Source: Sphingobium xanthum (lineage in GTDB: Bacteria; Pseudomonadota; Alphaproteobacteria; Sphingomonadales; Sphingomonadaceae). Taken from it: a stretch of DNA of 64,000 nucleotides. Under the pieces are notes generated by a model. The model had not been told where the DNA came from and did not search any database. It saw only the letters and a program-made list of their open reading frames with translations. Where the stretch lies: NCBI RefSeq assembly GCF_019737615.1, contig NZ_JAHKKS010000002.1, forward strand, positions 372,001 to 436,000, in the 5' to 3' direction. Below, piece by piece: positions 26,289 to 35,558 of the stretch (position 1 is its first letter; the number at the start of each line of letters is the position of its first letter). Position numbers and translations under genes: made by a program.

Positions 26289-28013
26289 TCATTTCTTCTG
26301 GCTCAAGGTCCAGACGTAAGCCGCGACTGCCTGCACGTCGGCATTGCTCAGCTCGGAGCCGCCATTGGCCGGCATGCCGGTCGGGTACTGCTTGGGCGTC
26401 ACGACGCCTTCGTGGATCACCTTGGCGAGCGAGGCGACCGAGCCGTCCGTCCACAGCCATTTGTCGCCAGTGAGTGCCGGGCCGAGCGTCGAACCGGTGC
26501 CGTCCGGGCCATGGCAGCCCTGGCAAGTGCCGGAGCGTTCCAGACCGCGATAGATGCGGCTGCCGAGCGCGACCTGTTCGGACGTGAAGCCTTCCGGAAG
26601 CGGCGTCGCGCCGCCCGCATTCGCCGCAGCTTGCGCGTACACCACGGGCCTGGCCGCCGTCAGCGCGGCATTGGAAGCGCCCTTGTAGGTGATCTTCCAG
26701 ATACGGCCCTGGACGTCGTCCGAAACGTAAAGCGCGCCATCCGGTCCCGCGATGACGCCGGTCGGGCGGTTGGTCGCGCCGCCGGTCGCCTTGCCGGGGC
26801 CGGTAAAGCCGTCTGCGAAAAGGATCGCCGGGCCGCTGGCCTTGCCGTTGGCGAGCGGCTGGAACGTGATGTTGAAGCCTTCCTGCGGCATCGGAGCGCG
26901 GTTCCATGAGCCGTGGAAAGCGATGAACATGCCGCCCTTGTAGACCGCAGGGAACTGGCCGCCGGCATAGTGCGCAAGGCCGGTCGGGGCGAAGTGCGCG
27001 CCGAAGGTCGCGACCGGGCCCTTGGCTGTGGCGCAGCGACCGATCGCCTTGCCGCCGTCGCCGCCATATTCCGGCGCGAGCACGAGCTTCCCCTGCGCGC
27101 CGTCATAGTAGCAATAGGGCCAGCCGAAGCTGTCGCCCTTGTTGACCTGGAGCAGTTCCTCGGCGGGGAGATCGACGCCCTGCTGCGTCGTGTAGAGCGC
27201 GGGCCAGCTCTGCGAAAGCTGATCGCGCCCATGCTGCACGGCGAACAGGCGTCCGCCTGCATCGAAGGCAATGCCGCCGGTATTGCGGATGCCGCTGGCG
27301 AAGCGCTCCCTGGCCGAAAAACGCTGGTTGGTCTTCGCTGCGCTGTATTTCCAGATACCGCCCTGCAGCACAAGTTCGTCGCACGGATCCTTGCCCATCG
27401 AACCGGGCTGGCGATTGGCCTTTTCGCACACATTGGAGGGCGAGCCGCTGTTGACGAAAAGATTGCCCGCCTTGTCGATAGCGATGGCCTTCATCATGTG
27501 ATCGCCATTCATCGGCATGCCGTCCACGATGACGGTCGGTTCGCCGGTCGGGATCGCCTGGCCCGCCTTCATCGCATAGCGCACGATCTTGTCGTCCACC
27601 TGCACGAACAGGCCGTCCTTCCAGATGGCGATGCCGGTGCCGCCGCCCGTGCCGTCCTCGCGCGGCGTGGTGCCGAAACGATCGGCCTGGTCGGCCTTGC
27701 CGTCGCCATTCGTGTCGCGCAGCGCGACGATGAAGCCGCCGGCCGGCGCGGGCGTGCGGAAATAGCGGCTCATCCAGGTGTTGACGTAGAGCGTGCCGTC
27801 GGCGCCCACGACCATGTGCCGGGCGTGGCCGATATTGTCCGCGAAGATCGTCGCGCAAAAGCCGGGCGGCAGGCTGAGGCCGGTCTCGTCATTGGCGCAG
27901 GTCGCGTCGTCCTGCGCGCGGGCCGTGCCGCCGAAAGGCTGGGTGATGGCGATCGCGCCGCCGAACAAGGCTACGGCGCCGGTGAGCGCGAGCATGGGGA
28001 GGGTCCTGGACAT
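26289..28013 (-). CDS. Periplasmic PQQ-type sugar/sorbosone dehydrogenase fused to cytochrome c
   Basis: A 574-residue secreted protein. The signal peptide ends near GTARAQ. A six-bladed beta-propeller of the sorbosone/glucose dehydrogenase (soluble PQQ) type spans about residues 45-455. A class I cytochrome c domain follows, with haem motif CQGCH (497-501) and a probable axial Met in TGMPANGG (about 547). It should oxidise a sugar-like or alcohol substrate and pass electrons to its own haem. I start at ATG 28013 (MSRTLPMLAL). It lies 22 bases after the SMP-30-like gene, so the two are co-transcribed. PQQ synthesis genes are not in the window. Confidence 0.88.
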   Translation of the reverse strand: MSRTLPMLALTGAVALFGGAIAITQPFGGTARAQDDATCANDETGLSLPPGFCATIFADNIGHARHMVVGADGTLYVNTWMSRYFRTPAPAGGFIVALRDTNGDGKADQADRFGTTPREDGTGGGTGIAIWKDGLFVQVDDKIVRYAMKAGQAIPTGEPTVIVDGMPMNGDHMMKAIAIDKAGNLFVNSGSPSNVCEKANRQPGSMGKDPCDELVLQGGIWKYSAAKTNQRFSARERFASGIRNTGGIAFDAGGRLFAVQHGRDQLSQSWPALYTTQQGVDLPAEELLQVNKGDSFGWPYCYYDGAQGKLVLAPEYGGDGGKAIGRCATAKGPVATFGAHFAPTGLAHYAGGQFPAVYKGGMFIAFHGSWNRAPMPQEGFNITFQPLANGKASGPAILFADGFTGPGKATGGATNRPTGVIAGPDGALYVSDDVQGRIWKITYKGASNAALTAARPVVYAQAAANAGGATPLPEGFTSEQVALGSRIYRGLERSGTCQGCHGPDGTGSTLGPALTGDKWLWTDGSVASLAKVIHEGVVTPKQYPTGMPANGGSELSNADVQAVAAYVWTLSQKK

Positions 28014-28035
28014 TGGGCTGGTCCTTGTCAGAAGA

Positions 28036-29013
28036 TCAATGATGGTGGGCGTGCGGCGCGGCCGGCGCCGCGATCGGCGTGAGCTTGAACGGCGGCGGGG
28101 TCTTGTCGCGCTTCGTCGGGTCGAAGAAATAGGAGAACTCGGCCTCGACATACCAGATCGTGCCGTCATGCAGATCGGCGCTGGTTGGTGAGGACAGGCC
28201 CTCCTTCACGATCTCGACCTGCGCCTTGTCGCCCTCGACGGTGACGATCGTCACCTTGCCGCGCGATTCCGCCTGGACGAAGCGCAGCCCGCCGATCGCG
28301 CGCAGTCCGTCCGGCGCGGTGATTGGCTGTGAGGGGGTCAGCAAGGTCGTCTTGCCCGCGCTCCCGTCCGGCTTCACCTCGACACGCGCCATGATGTTGG
28401 ACTGCCAGTTGTTGACGTAGAGATGGCCGTCTCCGCCGAGTGCGATGCCGTCGAGGCCGGAACCGGTTCCGGTCGCATAGGCCGTGTCATGATGCCAGTC
28501 TTCCAGCGTCGTCGCGCCCTTCCTGAACCGCAGGATATGGGAATTGGTCGTGTCCGTGACATACAGCGTGCCGTCCCTGGCAACCGCCATGTCGTTGCAC
28601 ATCGGCTTGTTGCCCGGCAGCGGAAGACTGTAGCGCCCCTTCCCCGTCTTGAGATCGAAGCCCTTGAGCACGCTCGTGGGATCGGCACCGGCGATCTTCG
28701 CGCTCATCGGCGTATCGGGATTGCTGCAGGCCCAGAGCACGCCGTTCACTGTATCAGCCAGCACGCCGAAGATGGAGCCGCTGGCGAAATCGCCCGATTT
28801 CACGAACTGGTCGACCTTGCGGGTCTTGAGCGAAATGCGTTGCACGCCGCCCTGCATGCCGCCGACATAGGCATGGCCATCCGATGAAATGCTGACGCTT
28901 TCCGGGTGGAGGCGCTCGCCCGAGAGCGTGATTGCCGTGGGGGTTTGCGCGAGAGCGGGCATGGTGGATGCCAGGAAAACTGCTGCCACCGCCTGCTTCG
29001 TCGATCGCCGCAT
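28036..29013 (-). CDS. Periplasmic SMP-30/NHL-type beta-propeller protein
   Basis: A 325-residue secreted protein with a signal peptide ending near MPALAQ and repeated propeller blades (SISSDGHAYVGG, ARDGTLYVTD, GGDGHLYVNN). This resembles SMP-30/gluconolactonase-like or strictosidine-synthase-like folds, which hydrolyse lactones. Catalytic residues cannot be assigned with certainty. The C-terminus is His-rich (PHAHHH), which could bind metal. The start ATG 29013 is nine bases after AGGA; the GTG at 29022 would have no spacing. It heads a two-gene unit with the PQQ-type dehydrogenase, a sensible pairing if the oxidation product is a lactone. Confidence 0.78.
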   Translation of the reverse strand: MRRSTKQAVAAVFLASTMPALAQTPTAITLSGERLHPESVSISSDGHAYVGGMQGGVQRISLKTRKVDQFVKSGDFASGSIFGVLADTVNGVLWACSNPDTPMSAKIAGADPTSVLKGFDLKTGKGRYSLPLPGNKPMCNDMAVARDGTLYVTDTTNSHILRFRKGATTLEDWHHDTAYATGTGSGLDGIALGGDGHLYVNNWQSNIMARVEVKPDGSAGKTTLLTPSQPITAPDGLRAIGGLRFVQAESRGKVTIVTVEGDKAQVEIVKEGLSSPTSADLHDGTIWYVEAEFSYFFDPTKRDKTPPPFKLTPIAAPAAPHAHHH

Positions 29014-29103
29014 GTCGCCCACTCCTGCTAATTAGCTATCTTGCTAAGCATCCATAGGCGGCGTCATTGACTCTGTCTATCGGCGTTCGGAAAGCGATCG
29101 CTG

Positions 29104-30090
29104 TCAGACGCCGGGTTGTTCGGTTGCGATCGCACGACGCTCGTAGCGGCGCGCCAGGAAGGCGCAGGCGATCAGCTGGATCTGATGATACATCATCAGT
29201 GGCAGGACGATCGCGCCGACAGCGGCGGCCGGAAACAGCACGCTCGCCATGGGCACGCCGGTGATGAGCGACTTGACCGATCCGCAGAAGACCAGCGCCG
29301 CCTCGTCGGGCTGCGAGAGCTTCGCTACGCGCGCCGCGCCGCGCACCGCGACGACCACGATCGCCAGCAAGCCGAGGCAGAACAAGACAAGGATCAGCAG
29401 ATCGACCGCCGAGACGGTCTGCCAGATGCCGTTCACGACTGCCTTGCCGAAGGCCGCATAGACCATGATCAGCACCGATCCGCGATCCACCACGCTGAAC
29501 ATCGGCTTGCGCGCCTTGAGCCAGCCGCCGATGCGCTTGTGGAGCAGTTGCCCCGCCGCGAAGGGCAGCAGGATCGTGCTGACGATCGACCAGACCGCAT
29601 CGAAGCTGATCGCGCTCTGATTGGCGAGCAGGAGCCCGGTCAGCAGCGGCGTCAGGACGATGCCGGCGAGGTTCGAGGCCGAGGCCGCGCAGATCGCGGC
29701 GGGCACATTGCCCCGTGCGATCGAGGTCAGCGCGATCGAGGACTGCACGGTCGAGGGCAGGCAACAGAGGAACAGCAGGCCGGTATAGAGGTTCGCATCG
29801 ATCGCATGGCCGCGCAGCGGACCAAGGCCGAGGCCGATCAGCGGGAACAACAGGAAGGTGCTGGCGAGGATCAGCAGCTGGAGCTTCCACTGGCCGAGCG
29901 CATCCTTGACCGCCTCGGTCGAAAGATTGGCGCCGTGCAGGAAGAAGAGCAGGATGATCGAGGCGCGACCGATCACATCCACGACCGACACGAAGCCGCC
30001 CCGCGCCGGCAGGAATGTCGCCAGCAAGACGGTCCCGATCAGCATCAAGGTGAACCGGTCCGGCTTCGGCCAGACGAACTTCGTCGCCAT
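29104..30090 (-). CDS. Bile acid:sodium symporter-like transporter (SBF family)
   Basis: A 328-residue inner-membrane protein with about ten hydrophobic segments. Family signatures include LLFFLHGANLS and the crossover region CCLPSTVQSSIALTSIARGN with AAICAASASNLAGI. SBF proteins couple organic anion transport to sodium. GGGGGAAG precedes the start. It lies in the minus-strand series between the HD-domain gene (93 bases) and the SMP-30-like gene (90 bases) and could carry a product or substrate of that pathway. Confidence 0.88.
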   Translation of the reverse strand: MATKFVWPKPDRFTLMLIGTVLLATFLPARGGFVSVVDVIGRASIILLFFLHGANLSTEAVKDALGQWKLQLLILASTFLLFPLIGLGLGPLRGHAIDANLYTGLLFLCCLPSTVQSSIALTSIARGNVPAAICAASASNLAGIVLTPLLTGLLLANQSAISFDAVWSIVSTILLPFAAGQLLHKRIGGWLKARKPMFSVVDRGSVLIMVYAAFGKAVVNGIWQTVSAVDLLILVLFCLGLLAIVVVAVRGAARVAKLSQPDEAALVFCGSVKSLITGVPMASVLFPAAAVGAIVLPLMMYHQIQLIACAFLARRYERRAIATEQPGV

Positions 30091-30183
30091 TCTTCCCCCT
30101 TTGTCGGTCGCTCGACCTATGCGCAGCCGATACGCTGCCTCATGACAGCGTTCCGGTCGCGACGCAGGGCGAACGGATTCTGT

Positions 30184-30948
30184 TTACAGAGCGCGCGTCG
30201 GCATGCTGATCGATCGCCACATATGCGCGACGGGGCTATGGTCGAAGCCGAGGCCCTGCTCCGGCTGCTTGAAATTGCGGCCGATAATGTCCTCGAACTC
30301 CTCCAGCTCGACCCGCACCTCGGGATCAAACGCATAATAGTCGTTCAGGCAGATGAGCCGGCCGGTCATGTAATATTTATGGTCCTTGAGCATGGCATAG
30401 GCCTCATGGACATAGGGCTCGGGCGTGAAGTCGGGGCCGAAATATTTGATGTACGCCTCGGGATATTCATAGCCCACGGACGGGTCCGGGAAGAAGCGCA
30501 GCACCTGATGCGCGCGGATCGCCCAGCTCACTTCCTCATCGACATAGGGCTCGACCAGCATCGCGCCCCAATAGCCGTGATCGCCGCCGATGAAGCCGGT
30601 GACGCTGATGTCGTGCAGCAGGCAGGCGAGCACGATCTTCTCGTCATGCCCGTTCCTGAGCGCGAGCCGGGCGCTCTGCATCACATGCTGCGTATTGCCG
30701 AAGCGCATACGGAAGAAATCCATCAAGGTCGGCTTCTCCGGCATCGCCGGAATGCGCGGATCCGGACCCATGAGGAATTTCTTCCCGTCCGCCAGCGCAT
30801 CGAACAGGTCGTGCCGCGGCGAGGCAGGATCGTAAATGCCCGACACCGCGAAGGCCGAGCGAATGGGCCGCCGCTCGGCAACGCGCCGCTCCAGCTCCAT
30901 GCTCATTTCATGTTCGAGCGCATCCGCGCGCTCGGAAAGGGTAGCCAT
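30184..30948 (-). CDS. HD-domain protein with PhnZ-like metal-ligand spacing
   Basis: A 254-residue cytoplasmic protein. The HD core is clear: His88 (NTQHVMQ), His112-Asp113 (LLHDIS), His124 (GGDHGYWG), His147 (RAHQ) and Asp203 (LNDYY). The spacing between these is 24, 11, 23 and 56 residues. The oxygenase PhnZ, as I recall its ligands (34, 58/59, 80, 104, 161), has 24, 21, 24 and 57. It could therefore be a diiron oxygenase of the PhnZ/MIOX type or an ordinary HD phosphohydrolase. ATGs at 30951 and 30948 are both possible; AGGAG is better spaced for 30948. It is flanked by aldehyde dehydrogenase and transporter genes. Confidence 0.8.
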   Translation of the reverse strand: MATLSERADALEHEMSMELERRVAERRPIRSAFAVSGIYDPASPRHDLFDALADGKKFLMGPDPRIPAMPEKPTLMDFFRMRFGNTQHVMQSARLALRNGHDEKIVLACLLHDISVTGFIGGDHGYWGAMLVEPYVDEEVSWAIRAHQVLRFFPDPSVGYEYPEAYIKYFGPDFTPEPYVHEAYAMLKDHKYYMTGRLICLNDYYAFDPEVRVELEEFEDIIGRNFKQPEQGLGFDHSPVAHMWRSISMPTRAL

Positions 30949-31177
30949 CATCCTGCTCCTGATATTGGTCGTGACGCAGCCATGAGGGCGCCGTTCATGC
31001 GAGAAATCTGGTGGTTTTTGGCGGAAGATCAAGCGGAAACAGGGGATTTGCGATTGTATTCCCCTGTTTGGCCAAATGGCGCAAGTTTATTGCGGGCGGG
31101 TCCTCTCCCGCACCGATTTCGATCAAAAAGGCGCCCGGGATCGCTCCCGAGCGCCTTCTTGCAAATTCCTTTCCGGA

Positions 31178-32650
31178 TCAGGCGAAATAGACCGCCTTCG
31201 TCTCGGTGTAGTTCTCCAGACCCTCGATGCCGCCATCACGTCCGAGGCCGGACTGCTTGAAGCCGCCGAACGGCATGTGGATATCGACCATCATGCCGTT
31301 GATCGTCACCGAACCGGCCCGATACTCGCGCGAGACGGCAAAGCCGCGCTCCGCATCCTGCGTGTAGATCGCGCCGTGAAGGCCATAGACCGTGTCATTG
31401 GCCTTGGCGATCATGTCCGCCTCATTGTCGTAATCGACGAACGAGACGACCGGACCGAAAATCTCTTCCTTGAAGATCGTCATGTTCGGGTCGACGTCCG
31501 TGAACACGGTCGGCTCGATGAAGAAGCCGCTGTTGAGGCCGCTCGGGCGGCCGCCGCCCAACGCCAGCGTGGCCCCCTCGGCCTTGCCCTTCTCGATATA
31601 GCCCTGCACGCGATCGAGCTGGCGCTGCATCGCCAGCGGGCCGATGCCGGTGTCGGCCTGGAAGGGATCGCCCACCTTCACCTTCGAGACGGCGCTCGTA
31701 TAAGCGTCGATGATCTCGGCCTTGCGGCTCTTGGGCACCAGCACGCGGGTCAGCGAGAAGCAGACCTGGCCGGTGATCGGCATGGAATAGGGCACGAGGC
31801 TCTTGAGCACATGATCCATGTCCGCATCGTCGAGGATCATTGCCGCCGACTTGCCGCCGAGCTCCAGCGAGACGCGCGCCAGACGCTCCGAGGCGACGCC
31901 GGCAATGTGCTTGCCTGCGGCCGTCGAGCCGGTGAAGCTGATCTTGTCGATGCCGGCATGGCGCACGAGATGATCGCCAACCTCACGGCCGGCCGGCAGC
32001 ATGTTGAACACGCCCGCCGGGATTCCCGCCTCCGCGATCGCCTCGGCGAGGATATGCGCGTCGATCGGAGTTTCGGGGGACGGCTTGCAGACCATGGTGC
32101 AGCCTGCCGCGAGCGCCGCCGCGACCTTGTAGACCAGTAGCACCATCGGCGCGTTCCAGGGCGTCACCGCCGCGACGACGCCGACCGGCTCCTTGACCAC
32201 GCGCACGCGATTGCCGCCCATGGAGCCGATCCGCTCCTCGACGAACTCATAGGTCTCGCACTGCTCGCCATAGAATTTGAACAGGCCGGGCACCTGATAG
32301 CTGGCCTTGCTGGTGAAGCCGATGGTCGCGCCGACCTGGCCGGTCCAGGCTTCGGCCAGCTCCGGCATGCGGGCCAGCAGAATGTCCGAAACCTTCTTGA
32401 GGTAGACGCCGCGCTCGGGGGGCGACATGCGCGGCCACGGGCCGGTGTCGAACGCCTTGCGCGCGGCGGCCACGGCCGTGTCCACGTCAGCGATCGTCGG
32501 CTCGAAATAGGTGAGGACAGTCTCTTCATTATGCGGCGTGACAACGGTCAGCTCATTGCTGCCGCTGCTCGCGCGCCATTCGCCGTCGATGAACAGCTGG
32601 GCGGCGCCGCGATCCTTGATGCCTTTGAGGGTCTTGCTGAACTGCTCCAT
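31178..32650 (-). CDS. NAD(P)-dependent aldehyde dehydrogenase
   Basis: A 490-residue ALDH-superfamily enzyme oxidising an aldehyde to the acid. The coenzyme motif FTGSTAAGK is at 239-247, catalytic Glu263 in SLELGGKS and nucleophile Cys297 in GQVCFSLTR. The C-terminal PFGGFKQSGLGRDGG is standard. It starts the minus-strand group that continues with the HD-domain protein (229-base gap), so it probably belongs to the same catabolic route, but the aldehyde cannot be identified from sequence. Confidence 0.95.
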   Translation of the reverse strand: MEQFSKTLKGIKDRGAAQLFIDGEWRASSGSNELTVVTPHNEETVLTYFEPTIADVDTAVAAARKAFDTGPWPRMSPPERGVYLKKVSDILLARMPELAEAWTGQVGATIGFTSKASYQVPGLFKFYGEQCETYEFVEERIGSMGGNRVRVVKEPVGVVAAVTPWNAPMVLLVYKVAAALAAGCTMVCKPSPETPIDAHILAEAIAEAGIPAGVFNMLPAGREVGDHLVRHAGIDKISFTGSTAAGKHIAGVASERLARVSLELGGKSAAMILDDADMDHVLKSLVPYSMPITGQVCFSLTRVLVPKSRKAEIIDAYTSAVSKVKVGDPFQADTGIGPLAMQRQLDRVQGYIEKGKAEGATLALGGGRPSGLNSGFFIEPTVFTDVDPNMTIFKEEIFGPVVSFVDYDNEADMIAKANDTVYGLHGAIYTQDAERGFAVSREYRAGSVTINGMMVDIHMPFGGFKQSGLGRDGGIEGLENYTETKAVYFA

Positions 32651-32855
32651 CCGTCTGTCTCCTAAGAACGAGTCGCGTTTTCGTGAACCTGCACTGGCGA
32701 CTCAGTGGCCTAGAGGCAAGTGCGGATTTGGCGGATTTCCGGCAGAGACAAGCCATGCGGCGGCCAGACATGATCGCGCAATGCCTCTCTCCTGAGCAGC
32801 AATTGCCGCTCGCCTCGTTGGCGTCTACTTCTCGCGGCAACAGAAGGAGTTCCTC

Positions 32856-34649
32856 ATGCGCCGTTCCGCTCTGCTGATGCCCCTAGCGATGCTTGCCGTC
32901 CCCGCTTTGCCGATCCTCGCGCCGTCCTTCACAGCCACGGCCGCCCAGCCGGCCAATGCGGATGCTGCCTTCTCCGCACTTTCGGCCGCCTATATCGACA
33001 ATGTCGCGCGCCTTTCGCCGGTCTACGGCACTCAGCTCGGCGATCACCGGTTCGACGACAAGCTGCCGGACATCAGCGCGGCGGGTCGCGCGGCGCAGGT
33101 TGCGTTCGACAGGAAGATGCTGGCCGATCTCGCGAAGATCGACATCAAGGCGCTGAGCCGCGACAATCAGGTCGATGCGTTGTTGCTCAAGAATGCGCTC
33201 GAATATGATCTCTGGGACATCGAGGTGCTCAAGAGCTGGTCGTGGAATGCGCAGAGCTACAACGACGTGGCGGGGAGTGCGCTCTACACGCTCGCGGCGC
33301 GCGACTTCGCGCCCTGGCCGCAGCGCCTGAAGGCCGCGACCGCGCGCATGGAGGCCCTTCCAGCCTTCCTGCTGGAAAGCCGCAAGCGACTGATCGCAGC
33401 AAAGGTGCCGGAAATCTACGCGACCACTGTCTCGCGGCAGAACAGCGGCATCGTCGACATTGCCGAAAGTATGCTCGCGCCGCATGCGGATGAACTGGCA
33501 CCGGCGGACAAGGCGCGGTTCGATGCAGCGCTGGCGAAGCTCAAGAGCGCCGTCGCCGACCAGCAGGTCTGGCTCGACAAGACGCTCGCCCCGGCGGCGA
33601 AGGGCGATTTCCGGCTCGGCACCAGGCTTTACGATCAGAAGATGCGCTTCGCGCTCATGTCGACGATGAACCGCACCGAGCTCAAGGCGAAGGCCGAGAA
33701 AGCCGCGACCGACGCGCGGGCGGAAATGTATGCGCTCGCGCAGCAGGTGCTTGCCGGAAAGCCGGGCGCGCCGCCTCTGCCCGCCCAGCCGACGCAGGCC
33801 CAGCGCATGGCCGCGATCGAAGCGGCGCTGGAGCTGAGCTATGCGCAACGTCCGAACCGCGACGGCGTCATGGACAAGGCCAAGGCCACGCTCGCTTCCG
33901 CCACGGAATTCGTCCGCGCCAAGGATCTCATCTCGCTCCCCGCCGCGCGCGTGCAGATCATCACTATGCCCAAGTTCCAGCAGGGCGTGGCGGTGGCCTA
34001 CTGCGATTCCCCCGGTCCCTTGGACAAGGGACAGGACACATTCTACGCCATCTCGCCCATCCCCGACGGGTGGAGCGACGAGCAGGCGACCTCGTTCCTG
34101 CGCGAATATAACGACTATATGATCCACGATCTCAGCATCCACGAGGCGATGCCGGGCCACTGGCTCCAGATCGATCACAGCAATCAGGACAAGTCGATGC
34201 TTCGCGCGGTGCTCAGCTCCGGGCCGTTCGTGGAAGGCTGGGCTGTCTATGCCGAGGGCATGATGGCGGACGCGGGTTATATGAACGGCGATCCGCTGTT
34301 CAAGCTGACCGTGCTCAAGATGCGCCTGCGCTCGATCACCAATACCTTGCTCGACATCGGTATCCATACCGAGGGGATGAGCCGGGAGGCGGCCATGGAG
34401 TTGATGACCAAGGGCGCTTTCCAGCAGGAGCGCGAGGCCTCCGGCAAATGGGTCCGCGCGCAGCTCTCCTCGACCCAGCTGCTGAGCTATTTCTCGGGCT
34501 ATGAGGAGCATATGGAGATGCGCGCCGAGGCGAAGCGGCGCTGGGGCGCCAGCTTCACGCTCAAGCGCTACAACGACGCGGTGCTCTCGCACGGCTCGCC
34601 ACCCGCGCGGTTCGTGCGCCAGCTGGTGCTCGATCTGCCGATCGGGTGA
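32856..34649 (+). CDS. DUF885 family putative secreted metallopeptidase
   Basis: A 597-residue protein with a signal peptide (about residues 1-30, ending near TATAA) and the DUF885 fold. The zinc-binding-like motif HEAMPGH is at residues 429-435 and EGWAVYAEG follows about 36 residues later, supplying the usual third ligand Glu. These resemble M2/M32-like gluzincin peptidases, so a periplasmic peptidase role is likely but unproven. AAGGAG sits six bases before the start. It is divergent from the aldehyde dehydrogenase gene. Confidence 0.88.
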   Translation: MRRSALLMPLAMLAVPALPILAPSFTATAAQPANADAAFSALSAAYIDNVARLSPVYGTQLGDHRFDDKLPDISAAGRAAQVAFDRKMLADLAKIDIKALSRDNQVDALLLKNALEYDLWDIEVLKSWSWNAQSYNDVAGSALYTLAARDFAPWPQRLKAATARMEALPAFLLESRKRLIAAKVPEIYATTVSRQNSGIVDIAESMLAPHADELAPADKARFDAALAKLKSAVADQQVWLDKTLAPAAKGDFRLGTRLYDQKMRFALMSTMNRTELKAKAEKAATDARAEMYALAQQVLAGKPGAPPLPAQPTQAQRMAAIEAALELSYAQRPNRDGVMDKAKATLASATEFVRAKDLISLPAARVQIITMPKFQQGVAVAYCDSPGPLDKGQDTFYAISPIPDGWSDEQATSFLREYNDYMIHDLSIHEAMPGHWLQIDHSNQDKSMLRAVLSSGPFVEGWAVYAEGMMADAGYMNGDPLFKLTVLKMRLRSITNTLLDIGIHTEGMSREAAMELMTKGAFQQEREASGKWVRAQLSSTQLLSYFSGYEEHMEMRAEAKRRWGASFTLKRYNDAVLSHGSPPARFVRQLVLDLPIG

Positions 34650-34669
34650 GCAAGCGGAAACATTCACTA

Positions 34670-35520
34670 GGCCGTAGTGACATTTTAGGGATTCACGGCG
34701 GCGACGATTTCTGATTCAACACTGGCTTTTGGAGGCTGGTGTGGAAGGCGATGCACTTCGGGACGATCAGTGGGAGCGGCTGCGCGAGTTTGTGCCGGGT
34801 GGGCGTAAGGGCAAACGTAGCCCGCGCAGCGACGGCCGACGGTTCCTCGACGCGCTGCTCTGGCTTGCGCGTTCGGGGGGACGATGGCGCGACCTGCCCG
34901 AGCGTTTTGGTCCCTATCAGACGGCGAAGCGGCGCTACTATCGCTGGGTCGAGCAAGGGGTGATCGACCGGATATTCGAAGCCGTGTCGGATGATCCAGA
35001 CATTGAGTGGCTGGCGATCGATGCGACCGTGATCCGCGCCCAGGCCCAGGCGGCCGGAGCGCGCGTAAAAAGGGGGGCGTTCAAGCCCAGGCTCTCGGGC
35101 GATCGAGAGGTGGGTTCGGCACCAAAATCCACGCCGTAGTAGATGCGCTTGGCCTGCCGATCCGCTTCATCCTCGGCCCCGGCCAGCAGAACGACATGGC
35201 GCCTGCCTGCGACCTCATCCGTGGCATCCCGGCGCAGAAGGTTCTGGCCGACCGCGCCTATGACGCCGATCGTCTGCACGATCTCATCTACGAACAAGGC
35301 GGCGAGCCGGTCATACCGCCCCGCCGCCATCGCAAATATCAGCACCGCTACGATCGCATCGCCTACAAACAGCGTTGGGGCATCGAGGGCTTCTTCGCCA
35401 AGCTCAAGCAATGGCGTCGCATCGCTACAAGATATGACAAGCTCGCCGCCAACTTCCTCGGCTTCGTCAAACTCGCCAGCATCATGCTATGGCTCAAATG
35501 ATTAAATCGTCACTACAGCC
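34670..35520 (+). mobile_element. Complete IS5-family insertion sequence (IS427-like)
   Basis: An 851-base element bounded by imperfect inverted repeats: left GGCCGTAGTGAC, right (reverse complement) GGCTGTAGTGAC, with similarity continuing into T/A-rich bases. The flanking dinucleotide TA (34668-34669 and 35521-35522) is a two-base target duplication, within CTAG at both ends. Length, ends and transposase type fit the IS427 group of IS5. It inserted in the gap between the DUF885 gene and the convergent SDR gene, so no gene appears disrupted. Confidence 0.88.
34741..35501 (+). CDS. IS5-family DDE transposase made by a -1 frameshift
   Basis: Two overlapping frames encode one transposase. The first (34741-35139, GTG start with GGAGG five bases upstream) holds the DUF4096-like N-terminus (LRDDQWERLREFVPG) and the first catalytic Asp in WLAIDATVIRAQ. 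The second (35007-35501) supplies GRSRGGFGTKIHAVVDALG, the second Asp in VLADRAYDAD and the Glu in RWGIEGFFAKLKQ. The switch must occur near AAAAAGGGGGG (35067-35077), a slippery run suited to programmed -1 frameshifting. The final product is about 250 residues. All three DDE residues are present, so it may be active. Confidence 0.87.
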
Positions 35521-35522
35521 TA

Positions 35523-35548
35523 GCCCCTCCCCTTCGGGGGAAGGGTTA
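35523..35548. repeat. GC-rich hairpin next to the IS
   Basis: A short palindrome (GCCCCTCCCC-TTC-GGGGGAAGGG) lies directly beyond the right IS end and eleven bases downstream of the convergent SDR stop. It may terminate SDR transcription and resembles the ends of the other intergenic repeats of this genome. Confidence 0.5.
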
Positions 35549-35558
35549 GAATGAAAGA

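Noticed and set aside
29116-31260. A 714-codon open frame on the plus strand
   Set aside because: It spans antisense to the SBF transporter and HD-domain genes and their spacer; the encoded sequence is Gln/Arg-rich noise.
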